Below, one piece after another: positions 1-8,577 of a stretch of 35,791 bases of DNA (within the stretch, counting starts at the first letter, position 1; each line of letters starts with the position of its first letter). This stretch comes from BOKV01 sp041739465 (GTDB lineage: Bacteria; Pseudomonadota; Alphaproteobacteria; Rhizobiales; Rhizobiaceae), in contig JBGSNX010000033.1 in the NCBI GenBank assembly GCA_041739465.1, positions 1 to 35,791 of the forward strand, in the 5' to 3' direction. A program made the translations under genes and the position numbers. A model generated the notes under the pieces. It saw only the letters and a program-made list of their open reading frames with translations, did no database searches and was not told where the DNA came from.

Positions 1-466
1 AACCACGTGAGAAAACCGCCGGGTCCTTGGTCAACTGGTGCATGTCGATGATGTGGATCAGCGAGCGCAGCCCGTGAAGTCCCTTGAAGACTGCCTTGCG
101 TTTGACGCGTTCTTCCATGCGGATCAATGCTAGAAAGCCGAGCCCCGCCAGCACGATGGTGTTGATCACAGCCTCGATGCCCTGAATGAAGTCCGAACCA
201 TCGCTGGCCATGCGCTCGAAAGTCAGAAACGAGCCCACCATGCCGAAGACAGCGGCTCCAGCGATGATGGTCGCGACGATCAGAATGCGCAGCCACCAGA
301 TTGGCGCACCGAGTTTGTCAGCCGAAGCGCTGGTATCGCGGGCAAGACTGACAAGCTCGGTCGCAACTTTGTGCAGGCCGGCCTGCGGAAAACGCTCGCC
401 GATCCGCGCCTCCAGCTTTTGCGCCGTTGCGATGATCTTGGCCGGATCAAGCCTGCGGTAGGGCAT
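1..466 (-). CDS. Partial two-helix membrane protein downstream of dapD
   Basis: An open frame starts at an ATG at 464-466 and runs off the left edge with no stop, so only about 155 N-terminal residues are visible. The first ~60 residues look soluble and helical. Two hydrophobic stretches follow, at about residues 50-75 and 90-110, separated by a short loop, and then a charged basic segment (MEERVKRK). This suggests a small inner-membrane protein with two helices and a cytosolic tail. The start lies 12 bases after the dapD stop on the same strand, so the two are probably co-transcribed. I do not recognise a named family. In related genomes a gene of this type often lies between dapD and dapE, but dapE is not in the window, so a link to lysine synthesis is only inferred from position. 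Confidence 0.75.
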   Translation of the reverse strand, partial: MPYRRLDPAKIIATAQKLEARIGERFPQAGLHKVATELVSLARDTSASADKLGAPIWWLRILIVATIIAGAAVFGMVGSFLTFERMASDGSDFIQGIEAVINTIVLAGLGFLALIRMEERVKRKAVFKGLHGLRSLIHIIDMHQLTKDPAVFSRG

Positions 467-478
467 GCGTCGTTATCC

Positions 479-1315
479 TCAATCGCGGAGCAATTCGTTG
501 ATGGAGGTTTTAGAGCGGGTTTGGGCATCGACCTTTTTCACGATTACCGCACAATAAAGATGGATACCCCCCTTGGAAGGCATCGAACCGGCCACGACAA
601 CCGAGCCGGAGGGAACCTCGCCATACATGACATTGCCGGTTTCTCGGTCAACGATCTTGGTTGACTTGCCGATGAACACGCCCATGCCCAGAACCGAGCC
701 TTCACGCACGATGCAGCCTTCCACGACTTCCGAGCGCGCACCGATGAAGCAATTGTCCTCGATGATGGTGGGGCCGGCCTGCATCGGCTCCAGCACGCCG
801 CCGATGCCGACGCCGCCCGACAGATGCACATTCTTGCCGATCTGCGCGCACGAGCCAACCGTTGCCCAGGTATCAACCATGGTTCCCTCGTCGACATAGG
901 CGCCAAGGTTTACGAAGGACGGCATCAGAACCGCGTTCTTGCCGATGAAGGCAGACCGCCGCACGATGCAATTGGGCACGGCCCGAAAACCTGCGTCGCG
1001 AAAATCCTTCTTGCCCCAGCCGTCAAACTTCGATGGCACCTTGTCCCACCACGAAGCTTTGCCCGGACCCGACTTGATGATGTCCATGTCATTGAGCCGG
1101 AAAGACAACAACACGGCCTTTTTCAGCCATTGATGCACGGTCCAGTTTCCGTCTGTGCCGCGGCTGGCCACCCGCAGCTTGCCGCTGTCGAGCAGGTTCA
1201 AAGCCGCATCGACAGCTTCGCGAACCTCCCCTTTGGTCTTGGTCGTTATGCCATCGCGCGCTTCAAAAGCCGCTTCGATGGTTTTTTCAAGCGCATGATG
1301 CGCGGAATTGGCCAT
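479..1315 (-). CDS. dapD: 2,3,4,5-tetrahydropyridine-2,6-dicarboxylate N-succinyltransferase
   Basis: DapD transfers a succinyl group from succinyl-CoA to tetrahydrodipicolinate, a cytosolic step of the succinylase branch that makes meso-diaminopimelate for peptidoglycan and lysine. The 278-residue product has the family length. It has an N-terminal helical domain followed by the left-handed beta-helix of hexapeptide repeats, visible as stretches such as AVLMPSFVNLGAYVDEGTMV and EDNCFIGARSEVVEGCIVRE. The start at MANSAHH is preferred over an in-frame ATG 13 codons upstream because the family begins here and the extension (MFPHSTITIRGKE) has no family-like sequence. The gene is divergent from the LOG-family gene, and the 115 bases between them must hold both promoters. 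The downstream membrane gene is probably in the same transcript. I am confident of the assignment. Confidence 0.97.
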   Translation of the reverse strand: MANSAHHALEKTIEAAFEARDGITTKTKGEVREAVDAALNLLDSGKLRVASRGTDGNWTVHQWLKKAVLLSFRLNDMDIIKSGPGKASWWDKVPSKFDGWGKKDFRDAGFRAVPNCIVRRSAFIGKNAVLMPSFVNLGAYVDEGTMVDTWATVGSCAQIGKNVHLSGGVGIGGVLEPMQAGPTIIEDNCFIGARSEVVEGCIVREGSVLGMGVFIGKSTKIVDRETGNVMYGEVPSGSVVVAGSMPSKGGIHLYCAVIVKKVDAQTRSKTSINELLRD

Positions 1316-1430
1316 TTCTTTACCCCGGATGGTGATGGTTGAATGCGGGAACACCGAACTACTGGGAAAAGGGTCTAAGCGAAGCGATTGCCGGAATCAA
1401 CAAAGCCGCAACGCGGCAGATTGGGGAAAC

Positions 1431-2276
1431 ATGACTGAAGACGAACAAGGCCGCTGGAAACCGCTGGTCCGCTCCACGGTGGACATTGAAAAATCGCACC
1501 ACATTCCGGTAACACCGCAAACCCAGTCACCGGCCTACAAGCTCGCGTTTGACGACAAGCAGTTCCTGACGCGCGAGGAACTGCGTCCTGTCAGGCTGCA
1601 GCTGGAATTGTTGAAGCCGGAGCTGCATTTGCAGGAACATGGCATCCGCTCCACCATCGTGCTGTTTGGCGGCGCGCGCATTCCCGAGCCCGGCAAGGAA
1701 GCATGGGCTGCGCGAAACGAAAGGCAAAAACGCAACCTTGAAGACAATGCCCGGTACTACGACGAAGCGCGCGAGTTCGCCCGGCTGGTTTCCACCCACT
1801 CTCAATCAACCGGCTACCGTGAAATGATCGTGGTAACCGGCGGCGGCCCAGGTGTCATGGAGGCAGGCAACCGGGGTGCGTGTGATGTTGGCGCGCCGTC
1901 CATCGGCCTCAACATTGTTCTGCCGCATGAGCAGGCGCCAAACACCTACGTGACGCCCGGCCTTTGCTTCAACTTCCACTATTTTGCCATTCGCAAGATG
2001 CATTTCCTGATGCGGGCAAAAGCCATCGCCGTGTTTCCGGGCGGCTTTGGCACCCTGGACGAACTTTTTGAAAGCCTCACGCTCATCCAGACCAAGCGCA
2101 TGGAGCCTCTGCCGCTGCTGCTGTTTGGCCGCGAATTCTGGTCCAAAGTCATCAACTTCGAGGCCCTTGCCGATGAAGGGACTATTTCACCGGACGATCT
2201 TTCCCTCATAAGCCATGTGGACACGGCCAGTGAAGGCTGGGAAATCATCCGCAAACATTACGGGATCGCTGCGTGA
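1431..2276 (+). CDS. LOG family protein (TIGR00730-like nucleotide phosphoribohydrolase)
   Basis: The 281-residue product has a Rossmann-like fold with the two LOG signatures: GGGPGVMEAGNRGA in the middle and PGGFGTLDELFE about 65 residues later. Characterised members (plant LOG, bacterial PpnN/YgdH types) cleave the N-glycosidic bond of nucleoside 5'-monophosphates. Some release active cytokinins and others act on purine nucleotides. The longer N-terminal region (about 80 residues before the core) matches the larger LOG subgroup common in alphaproteobacteria. The start ATG at 1431 follows a GGGGAA ribosome-binding site. Upstream in-frame ATGs would overlap dapD and have no family similarity. 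The gene stands alone, divergent from dapD. The exact substrate cannot be read from sequence. Confidence 0.9.
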   Translation: MTEDEQGRWKPLVRSTVDIEKSHHIPVTPQTQSPAYKLAFDDKQFLTREELRPVRLQLELLKPELHLQEHGIRSTIVLFGGARIPEPGKEAWAARNERQKRNLEDNARYYDEAREFARLVSTHSQSTGYREMIVVTGGGPGVMEAGNRGACDVGAPSIGLNIVLPHEQAPNTYVTPGLCFNFHYFAIRKMHFLMRAKAIAVFPGGFGTLDELFESLTLIQTKRMEPLPLLLFGREFWSKVINFEALADEGTISPDDLSLISHVDTASEGWEIIRKHYGIAA

Positions 2277-2536
2277 TGTGTGGCTTTGCAGCCACGTTTG
2301 CGCCCCATTCTTCACGAAATTCCAGCCAAACCCGCCTTCGCTAAAGTTTTATCGTCGCCTGCAACACGGCTTTAAACCTTGTTTTGCAAAGGTTTTTACG
2401 GGCTGGAGAAAGTGTGATCACGCAGTGTGTCAAACCACACACAATCGCCTCTTTCATTCACCATTTAATAACCATGCGAAGGCCAGAACCGGGGAGAACT
2501 TTTCCCCAAAAGGCCAAGGTGGTCATTGACAGGAAA

Positions 2537-2776
2537 ATGAGCGCCGTCATGCAGGGAGTACGGCAAATGGCACAGGAAAACCGTTCAATATCCGCAGTAG
2601 CGCCTGGCGTTTCCAGCTGGCGTGTGCTGCCCGCGCGTTCAAATGCGCAATTGCAGCCGACAACTGGCGCGCAGTGCATTGATCTTCGCGGCTCGTTCCG
2701 CTCTGCACAGATGCTGGCCGGAACCGGAGCACTGGTTTTTGAAGGCGAACTGCTGGAAGGCGTGCGCCTGAACTGA
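2537..2776 (+). CDS. Small protein of unknown function (79 aa)
   Basis: A short open frame begins at an ATG preceded by AGGA four bases upstream and ends 22 bases before a strong intrinsic terminator, which supports it as a real transcription unit. The predicted product (MSAVMQGVRQMAQENRS... to EGELLEGVRLN) has no membrane segment and no motif I recognise. Its second half is mildly hydrophobic with glycine turns and could form a small beta-rich fold. In-frame codons upstream reach 2384, but the good ribosome-binding site favours the shorter start. It stands between the LOG gene and the convergent DUF817 gene and is not clearly part of an operon. The function is unknown. Confidence 0.6.
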   Translation: MSAVMQGVRQMAQENRSISAVAPGVSSWRVLPARSNAQLQPTTGAQCIDLRGSFRSAQMLAGTGALVFEGELLEGVRLN

Positions 2777-2796
2777 GCGCCAGATTTTCGACTGAT

Positions 2797-3705
2797 TCAA
2801 AAGCCCGGCCCTGAGCCGGGCTTTTTTGTTGCGGCCGCGGAATGGTCCCTGGGCCGGTGAACAATCGTCACGAGGACGAACGAGACGATCATCAGCAGAT
2901 ACCACGCGCCAAGCTTGGCCGGCGAAACCGGTATCCAGCCGTCATGCTGGTCCGGATACAGCCAGGCGCGCGAATAGGTTCCGATATTCTCGGCAAGGAA
3001 AATGAACAGCGCCACAAGCAGGAAGCCGAGCAGCAGCGGCATCTTGTGGCGAAACCGGAAGACCCGGTAGTGCACGAAAGTCCGCCAGTACAAAAGGCCG
3101 ATAAGCGCGAACAGCGCCAGCCGGAAATCCACGATGAAATGGTGCGAGAAGAAATTGACGTAGATCGCGGCGCAAAGCAGGAATGTGGCCCATCGCGGCG
3201 GATAGCGGGTGTACTGCATATCGAAAATGCGGCTGATGCGGGCAAGGTAGCTACCCACCGATGCATACATGAAGCCGGAAAACAGCGGAACGCCGCCGAT
3301 GCGCAGGAAATTTTCCTCCGGATAGTTCCACGATCCGGCTGATGTCTTGAACAGCTCCATCGCCGTTCCGGCCAGATGGAAAATCAGGATTACTTTCGCT
3401 TCGGAAGGCTTTTCAAGTTTGAAGGCCAGCATCGCCAATTGCATTGCCAGCGCTGCGAGAAACAGGAAATCATAGCGCGCAACCGGCATGCCCGCCGGAT
3501 AGAATTTGCCGGTGATGATGATCAGCGCCAGCATCGCCCCGCCAAAAAGGCAGGCCCAGGCCTGCTTGAGCCCGAAAACCAGAAATTCCACCAGGGCGCC
3601 GAAGATACCGCCTTGAGGCATCCGGTCGAGCAGCCGGTGCGCCGCCGCGTCGATACTTGCCTCAAGCGAGGTAAACCGCCCCGTCGCCTCAGGCTTTGGC
3701 GTCAT
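2797..3705 (-). CDS. DUF817 family integral membrane protein
   Basis: The 302-residue product has about eight hydrophobic segments and the conserved features of the DUF817 family: a WNYPE motif (SAGSWNYPEENFLRIGGVPL), a HHFIVDFR motif after a predicted helix, and an SRAWLYPDQHDGW-like loop. The family has no established biochemical function. The start at MTPKPEATG is chosen because it overlaps the end of the upstream nucleotidase gene by 17 bases, which suggests translational coupling. An in-frame codon 11 residues upstream lies deeper in that gene. The last codons form the stem of the convergent terminator. The operon partner is a pyrimidine-nucleotidase-like hydrolase, but no functional link can be stated. 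Confidence 0.9.
   Translation of the reverse strand: MTPKPEATGRFTSLEASIDAAAHRLLDRMPQGGIFGALVEFLVFGLKQAWACLFGGAMLALIIITGKFYPAGMPVARYDFLFLAALAMQLAMLAFKLEKPSEAKVILIFHLAGTAMELFKTSAGSWNYPEENFLRIGGVPLFSGFMYASVGSYLARISRIFDMQYTRYPPRWATFLLCAAIYVNFFSHHFIVDFRLALFALIGLLYWRTFVHYRVFRFRHKMPLLLGFLLVALFIFLAENIGTYSRAWLYPDQHDGWIPVSPAKLGAWYLLMIVSFVLVTIVHRPRDHSAAATKKPGSGPGF
2799..2829 (+). terminator. Intrinsic terminator after the 79-aa gene
   Basis: A perfect inverted repeat, AAGCCCGGC (2801-2809) and GCCGGGCTT (2815-2823), encloses the 5-base loop CCTGA and is followed by a run of T. Two more A-T pairs extend the stem base. It ends the rightward transcript. It also lies inside the last codons of the convergent DUF817 gene, whose final residues (KKPGSGPGF) are encoded by the stem. 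On the minus strand the T-run is shorter, so termination there would be weaker. Confidence 0.9.
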
Positions 3706-4399
3706 CGCCAAGTTCCTGCAGGAAGGCGTTGAGGTCATCGGTCACATGGTCAACATGGGAGGCGTCATGCCCGTCAAATTCCCATGATTCAACGCCCGGT
3801 GCCTGGCTTCCGCCCGGAGCGATCAGAACCGTAACCATGCCCAATGCCTTTGGAACCTCCAGATTGCGCGGCATGTCCTCGAACATGGCGGCAAGTGTCG
3901 GCTCAACGCCATGTGACTGGATGAACCGCTCATAGGCAATGCGCGCCGGCTTGGGCGCAAAACCTGCGGCAACAATGTCAAACTTGGCATCGAAAACCGG
4001 ACCAAACCCAAGAACCTCGAGGGTGCGCTCGGCATGCGGCACATCGGCATTGGTGAAGATGTGCTTGCGGCCCGGCAGCATGGCAATGGCGCGGCCCAAT
4101 TCAGGGTTCGCCGGAATGGCCGAATAGTCGATATCGTGGACATCGGCGAGAAATGCTTGCGGGTCGATATCATATTCCGCCATCAAACCGGCCAGAGTGG
4201 TGCCATGTTGGCGGTACAGCCGCTTCTGCAACAGCCGTGCTTCTTCCAGCGGCAGACCTGTCAATCGCGAAACAAAGCCGCTCATTTTCCAGTCAATCTG
4301 CGAAAACAATTCGTGGTGGCGCGAATACAGCGTGTTGTCGAGGTCAAAAACCCAGTCCGTGACATGGGCGAGCGAGGCTTTGGGCAGCGGCTTGTTCAT
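3689..4399 (-). CDS. HAD-superfamily hydrolase, pyrimidine 5'-nucleotidase type
   Basis: The 236-residue protein has the HAD phosphatase motifs in order: motif I DLDNTLY near residue 19 (the first Asp is the nucleophile), motif II in IFTNAD, a lysine in AGFAPKPARIAYE, and the acidic motif in FEDMPRNLEVPKALGM. This arrangement matches the pyrimidine 5'-nucleotidase (SDT1/PHM8-like) branch, cytosolic enzymes that dephosphorylate UMP/CMP or related phosphates. The gene lies between argB and dapD, where homologues are commonly found in Hyphomicrobiales. It is followed directly by the overlapping DUF817 gene. Its start is 82 bases from the divergent EamA gene. The in vivo substrate is inferred from family membership only. 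Confidence 0.9.
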   Translation of the reverse strand: MNKPLPKASLAHVTDWVFDLDNTLYSRHHELFSQIDWKMSGFVSRLTGLPLEEARLLQKRLYRQHGTTLAGLMAEYDIDPQAFLADVHDIDYSAIPANPELGRAIAMLPGRKHIFTNADVPHAERTLEVLGFGPVFDAKFDIVAAGFAPKPARIAYERFIQSHGVEPTLAAMFEDMPRNLEVPKALGMVTVLIAPGGSQAPGVESWEFDGHDASHVDHVTDDLNAFLQELGDDAKA

Positions 4400-4481
4400 G
4401 CGCCTTTATGGCACTAGAAGGCGCATTTGCAACAGGGCGCTTGGGCATGGTCGTGGAACTCACTGCTTTCGGGACAATCTC

Positions 4482-5387
4482 ATGAGCCTTTGGGTTCCAA
4501 TCACCCTTGCAGCGGCTTTCCTTCAAAACTTGCGCTCTTTGTTGCAGCGGCATTTGAAGGGCGTGCTTTCCAATACCGGCGCAACTTTCGTGCGTTTCGG
4601 CTTTGGCCTGCCGGTGGCGCTGGCCATTCTGGCAGCGATGCATTTTGGCGGTGGCATCGCCATTCCCGGCATGAACGGGAACTTTGCGCTGTGGGTGGTG
4701 GTTGGCGGATTTGCCCAGATCGCTGCAACTGCCCTGCTTCTGTATCTGTTCGGCTTTCGCAACTTTCTTGTCGGAACCGCATATTCGCGTACTGAACCGG
4801 CGCAAGCGGCATTGTTTGCCTTCATTCTCCTCGGGGAAAGGGCAGGGGTAGGCACGCTGCTTGCCATCGCGATTTCCGTTGCCGGCGTCATGCTGCTGTC
4901 GGTCGCCCGATCGCAGTTCACGTTTGCGGGCCTGTTCACCTCGGTTTTCACCCGGACCGCGCTGATCGGGCTGCTGTCGGGAGCGTTTTTCGGCATCGCA
5001 GCTGTTGCCTACCGGGCCGCATCGCTTTCGCTGGACGGAGGTGATTTTGTCATTCGGGCTGCAACCACATTGTGCGTTACGCTGGTTTTCCAGACCGCCA
5101 TCATGCTCGCATGGATTGCCATTCGCGAGCCGGGGCAGTTTTCCGCAATTGCCAAAAACTGGAAACCATCCGCCCTCACCGGCCTTGTCGGCGCATTGGC
5201 GTCTTTTGGCTGGTTCATGGCCATGACCCTTGAACAAGCGGCGCTGGTTAAGGCGCTGGCGCAGGTCGAAATGTTGTTCGCGCTCGCAACTTCGGTGTTT
5301 TTCTTCCGCGAACACGTCAACAAGCGTGAAATCGCCGGAGCCGGATTGATCATTGCCGGAATCGTTTCGCTGCTCTACTTGCGGTAG
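4482..5387 (+). CDS. EamA/DMT superfamily transporter (10 TM)
   Basis: The 301-residue product is almost entirely hydrophobic, with ten predicted helices in two similar halves, as in EamA (drug/metabolite transporter) proteins. Typical features are the conserved acidic/arginine region AYSRTEPAQAALFAFILLGER at the end of the first half and the equivalent ALAQVEMLFALATSVFFFREHVNKREIAGAGLI in the second. Such proteins export small metabolites across the inner membrane, but the substrate cannot be read from sequence. The start MSLWVPITLAAAFLQN is chosen because the longer upstream frame has no hydrophobic or family-like sequence and overlaps the divergent HAD gene. The MFS gene follows 44 bases downstream on the same strand, so the two may share a transcript. 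Confidence 0.9.
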   Translation: MSLWVPITLAAAFLQNLRSLLQRHLKGVLSNTGATFVRFGFGLPVALAILAAMHFGGGIAIPGMNGNFALWVVVGGFAQIAATALLLYLFGFRNFLVGTAYSRTEPAQAALFAFILLGERAGVGTLLAIAISVAGVMLLSVARSQFTFAGLFTSVFTRTALIGLLSGAFFGIAAVAYRAASLSLDGGDFVIRAATTLCVTLVFQTAIMLAWIAIREPGQFSAIAKNWKPSALTGLVGALASFGWFMAMTLEQAALVKALAQVEMLFALATSVFFFREHVNKREIAGAGLIIAGIVSLLYLR

Positions 5388-5431
5388 GGAATTCGCTTCC
5401 CCGCAAAATGTAACCCGACGAAAGCCAAGTC

Positions 5432-6916
5432 ATGCCAAAGACTGCGCCAGCCATTCAGCACGAGTACCCGCCAACACGCTGGATAGCGATGGTGGTGCTG
5501 CTGATCGCCAGTTTCATGAACATGATTGACGTCACCATCGTCAACGTGTCGCTGCCCAGCCTGCAAACCAGTTTTGGTGCAAGTTCCAGCGCCATCGAAT
5601 GGGTGGTTGCAGCTTACACATTGTCATTCGCGCTGGCGCTGCTGCCATTCGGCAGATTGGGCGACACCTTCGGGCGGACAAGAATGTTCGTTGCTGGCGT
5701 TGCCGCCTTCACTTTTTGCTCGCTGCTGTGCGGTTTGGCCACCAACATCGAGATGCTGGTGCTTGCCCGGGTACTGCAGGGCTTTGCTTCGGCCATGGTT
5801 GCACCGCAGACGCTGGCGATTGCGCAGGTCATCTTCCCGCCAAAGGAACGCGGCGCAGCTTTCGCTTTGTTCGGGCTTACTGCCAGTCTGGCAGCCGTTA
5901 CCGGTCCGCTGGCGGGTGGGTTGCTGATTGGGGCAGACATCTTCGGTCTTGGCTGGCGGCCGATTTTCCTGGTCAACATACCGATTGGCATTCTGGCAAT
6001 CGCTGCCGCGATTAAATTCATTCCGCCAATGCCGGGCAATCGCATGGTCGGCACCGATCCTTTGGGCATTGTTTTGGCGGGCCTTGCCATTTTCCTCTTG
6101 GTTTTCCCGATCATTGAAGGTCGTGGCTATGGCTGGCCGCTGTGGTGCTTTGTCATGATGGCTGCTGCCGTCCCGTTTGCAGCGGCATTTGTGGCTTGGC
6201 AACGCCGAAGGGCCGAGTTGGAAATGCCGCAACTTGTCCCTGCGGCCCTGCTTGGCAACCGCAATTTCGTCATCGGTACGCTGCTCTCGATGGTGTTCTT
6301 TTCCTGCGTACCCGGGTTCTTTCTGGTCTTTGCCGTCTTCCTGCAAAACGGCTTTGGCCTCACTCCCCTGCAGTCCGGCCTGACCACGGTGCCGTTCTCT
6401 GTCGGCATCCTGTTTTCATCCATCCTGTCGGGTCGCCTTGGAACCAGATCGCCCCGCCTTCGCATCCTTGTCGGCGCAGCCTTGATGTGTATGTCGATGG
6501 TCTGGCTGCGCTGGATGCTGAGCGGCGTCGGGGCCGATGTGGGCCGGTTGGAACTGGGATTCCCGCTGTTTTTTGCAGGCATTGGCATGGGAACCGCGAT
6601 TGCGCCGATGTTTCAGGCGATCCTGGCCAATGTCAGCGGCAGGGATGCAGGTTCTGCGTCCGGCTCGCTGCAATCTTTCCAGCAGGTTGGCGGTGGCCTC
6701 GGCGTGGCAATCATGGGCGAGATTTTCTTCTCGACCCTTGGCCGGGGAATGGCCGCTGCGGCAACAGGACCGCAGCCGGTTTTCATCGATTCACTGCGCT
6801 CAGCCCTTGTCTATGTCGTGGTGGCGCTGGCAGGTGTTGCCACCTTTGCCTTCTCGCTGTCGAAACCTTCAGTAGCTGCAATGCCGCATTCTCCACCGGT
6901 GCCAGTCGCTGACTGA
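5432..6916 (+). CDS. MFS transporter, DHA2 (EmrB/QacA) family
   Basis: The 494-residue protein has 14 predicted transmembrane helices. The signature MIDVTIVNVSLPSLQ in helix 1 matches the DHA2 motif D1 (LDxTvvnvALP). The motif-A loop is GRLGDTFGRTRMFVAG between helices 2 and 3, and motif C is in GLTASLAAVTGPLAGGLL. DHA2 proteins are proton-driven multidrug or metabolite exporters. No membrane fusion partner is next to it, so it may act alone at the inner membrane. It follows the EamA exporter by 44 bases and converges on argB with 20 bases between the stops. An 8-bp inverted repeat (CTGACGCC/GGCGTCAG, 6913-6940) lies in the junction but has no T-run. Substrate unknown. Confidence 0.93.
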   Translation: MPKTAPAIQHEYPPTRWIAMVVLLIASFMNMIDVTIVNVSLPSLQTSFGASSSAIEWVVAAYTLSFALALLPFGRLGDTFGRTRMFVAGVAAFTFCSLLCGLATNIEMLVLARVLQGFASAMVAPQTLAIAQVIFPPKERGAAFALFGLTASLAAVTGPLAGGLLIGADIFGLGWRPIFLVNIPIGILAIAAAIKFIPPMPGNRMVGTDPLGIVLAGLAIFLLVFPIIEGRGYGWPLWCFVMMAAAVPFAAAFVAWQRRRAELEMPQLVPAALLGNRNFVIGTLLSMVFFSCVPGFFLVFAVFLQNGFGLTPLQSGLTTVPFSVGILFSSILSGRLGTRSPRLRILVGAALMCMSMVWLRWMLSGVGADVGRLELGFPLFFAGIGMGTAIAPMFQAILANVSGRDAGSASGSLQSFQQVGGGLGVAIMGEIFFSTLGRGMAAAATGPQPVFIDSLRSALVYVVVALAGVATFAFSLSKPSVAAMPHSPPVPVAD

Positions 6917-6936
6917 CGCCGGTTGGTCCGCTGGCG

Positions 6937-7839
6937 TCAGGGAACGATGAGCGTACCTGCGCCATGCTCGGTGAAGAGTTCCAGCAACACTGCATGCGAG
7001 GTCTTTCCGTTGAGAATGACCACGCCTTCAACGCCCTTTTCCAGCGCATCGATGCAGGTTTCCACCTTCGGGATCATGCCGCCCGAGATGGTGCCGTCTG
7101 CAATGAGCCTGCGGGCCTCTCCAACCGACAATTCCTTGATCAGTTTCTTGTCCTTGTCGAGAACGCCCGGCACGTCGGTCAGGAACAGCAGGCGCGTGGC
7201 ATTGAGCGCTCCAGCGATTGCACCGGCAAAAGTGTCGGCGTTGATGTTGTAGGTATGGCCATCGCGGCCTGGAGCCACCGGCGCGATGACCGGGATCATT
7301 TCGGACTTGGCAAGTAAGTCGATAAGCGTGCGGTCAACTTCGACCACTTCGCCGACAAATCCCAGATCCAGCACGCGCTCGATGTTGGAATCGGGGTCCT
7401 TTACCGTTTTGCGCGCCTTTTCGGCGAAAACCATGTTGCCATCCTTGCCGCAAAGGCCGATGGCCCATTCGCCTTCCGCGTTGATCAGCGCAACGATCTC
7501 CTTGTTGATCGATCCGGCCAGAACCATTTCGACGATCTCGACGGTTTTGGCATCGGTAACGCGCAAACCACCTTCGAATTTGGACTCGATCCCGAGTTTT
7601 GCCAGCATCGAGCCTATCTGCGGTCCACCGCCATGCACGACGATCGGGTTGATGCCCGACTGCTTCAAAAGTGCAATGTCGCGGGCAAATGCCTGGCCGA
7701 GTTCGGCATTGCCCATGGCATGGCCGCCATACTTCACCACGACAGTCTTGTTCTCGTACCGCTGCATGTAGGGCAATGCCTGCGAAAGCAGGCGCGCCTG
7801 TGTTTGCCCGGTGATGGCCGCTTCACTGTCTTGGTCCAT
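6937..7839 (-). CDS. argB: Acetylglutamate kinase
   Basis: ArgB phosphorylates N-acetyl-L-glutamate, the second step of arginine biosynthesis, in the cytosol. The 300-residue product has the amino-acid kinase fold with VVVKYGGHAM near the N terminus (Lys and the Gly-Gly-His loop bind phosphate), PIVVHGGGPQIG, an AINAEG segment, and the late NADTFAGAIAGAL and GGMIPKVETC motifs. The start at MDQDSEAAITG is preferred because AAGGA lies seven bases upstream and the family starts here. A frame extends 73 codons further but is not family-like. In related genomes argB directly follows engB; here the sigma/anti-sigma/fasciclin unit lies between them. ArgB of many bacteria is feedback-inhibited by arginine through an N-terminal helix. 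That helix may be present here but cannot be confirmed. Confidence 0.97.
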   Translation of the reverse strand: MDQDSEAAITGQTQARLLSQALPYMQRYENKTVVVKYGGHAMGNAELGQAFARDIALLKQSGINPIVVHGGGPQIGSMLAKLGIESKFEGGLRVTDAKTVEIVEMVLAGSINKEIVALINAEGEWAIGLCGKDGNMVFAEKARKTVKDPDSNIERVLDLGFVGEVVEVDRTLIDLLAKSEMIPVIAPVAPGRDGHTYNINADTFAGAIAGALNATRLLFLTDVPGVLDKDKKLIKELSVGEARRLIADGTISGGMIPKVETCIDALEKGVEGVVILNGKTSHAVLLELFTEHGAGTLIVP

Positions 7840-8003
7840 GGGAAAATCCTTTTGGGAAACTTTCCGTCTCTTAACGCAGGACCCTTTGCCGGTGCAATTG
7901 CCTGTGGCATTGGTTTTTCGCCGAAGGTTCCAAAGGCCGCACTTTTCCCTTATTGGTTGGCCATGCAGGAGCCAGACCGGGTCAGTCATTGACCCTTTGG
8001 CCC

Positions 8004-8567
8004 ATGGACCGGAGCGAACGCATTTCGACACCAGCTGAAATCTCTGCACTAATTGCAAGGACTGCCTTGGGCGACAGGGCGGCGTTCCTGCAACTGTATG
8101 ACGCGACAGCCGCGAAACTTTATGGCGTTTGCCTGCGTATCCTCAAGGATGGCTCAGAAGCGGATGATGCGGTGCAGGATGCTTATGTGAAACTCTGGCG
8201 AAACGCAGGCAGTTACCGGGAGGGGCAGTACAGCCCGATGTCCTGGATCATTGCAATTGCCCGCAACACTGCAATCGACCGCATTCGCTCGCGCCAACTG
8301 GCACATGCCGATCTTGACGAAGCAGGTGAAATACCCGACGCCGCTCCTTCGCCGGAGGCGCAGGTAATTGCTGCTGGCGAAATGGGCCGCATCGGCGACT
8401 GCCTTTCCGAATTGCCGGCCCAAAGGGCGCAGGCAGTTCAGGCGGCCTATGTCGAAGGCTACAGCTACGCTGAACTGGCAACGCGGTTTGGCGTTCCGGT
8501 CAATACAATGCGAACATGGCTTCACCGCAGTCTCAAGAGCCTGCGTGAATGCCTTGAAAGGAAATGA
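8004..8567 (+). CDS. ECF RNA polymerase sigma factor (SigK-like)
   Basis: The 187-residue product has sigma region 2 (LYDATAAKLYGVCLRILKDG, then EADDAVQDAYVKLWRN and the DNA-melting stretch MSWIIAIARNTAIDRIR) and region 4 near the C terminus (AYVEGYSYAELATRFGVPVNTMRTWLHRSL, a helix-turn-helix). There is no region 1 or 3, as expected for an ECF sigma. The next gene, 10 bases downstream, encodes an RskA-type anti-sigma, so the pair forms a classical sigma/anti-sigma switch. The start at MDRSERIS is favoured by homology over a longer frame. In similar loci the sigma controls the adjacent fasciclin-domain gene. The signal that activates it is not visible in the sequence. Confidence 0.93.
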   Translation: MDRSERISTPAEISALIARTALGDRAAFLQLYDATAAKLYGVCLRILKDGSEADDAVQDAYVKLWRNAGSYREGQYSPMSWIIAIARNTAIDRIRSRQLAHADLDEAGEIPDAAPSPEAQVIAAGEMGRIGDCLSELPAQRAQAVQAAYVEGYSYAELATRFGVPVNTMRTWLHRSLKSLRECLERK

Positions 8568-8577
8568 GAGGCGCACA

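Noticed and set aside
4344..5315. Long minus-strand frame (323 codons) opposite the EamA gene
   Set aside because: It is rich in Arg, Gln, Gly and Lys with no domain or membrane pattern, as expected for the complement of a hydrophobic GC-rich gene. The plus-strand frame is a clear transporter.
6913..6940. Inverted repeat CTGACGCC/GGCGTCAG between the MFS gene and argB as a terminator
   Set aside because: The 12-base loop and the absence of a T-run on either strand make intrinsic termination unlikely, although it may still stall transcription between the convergent genes.
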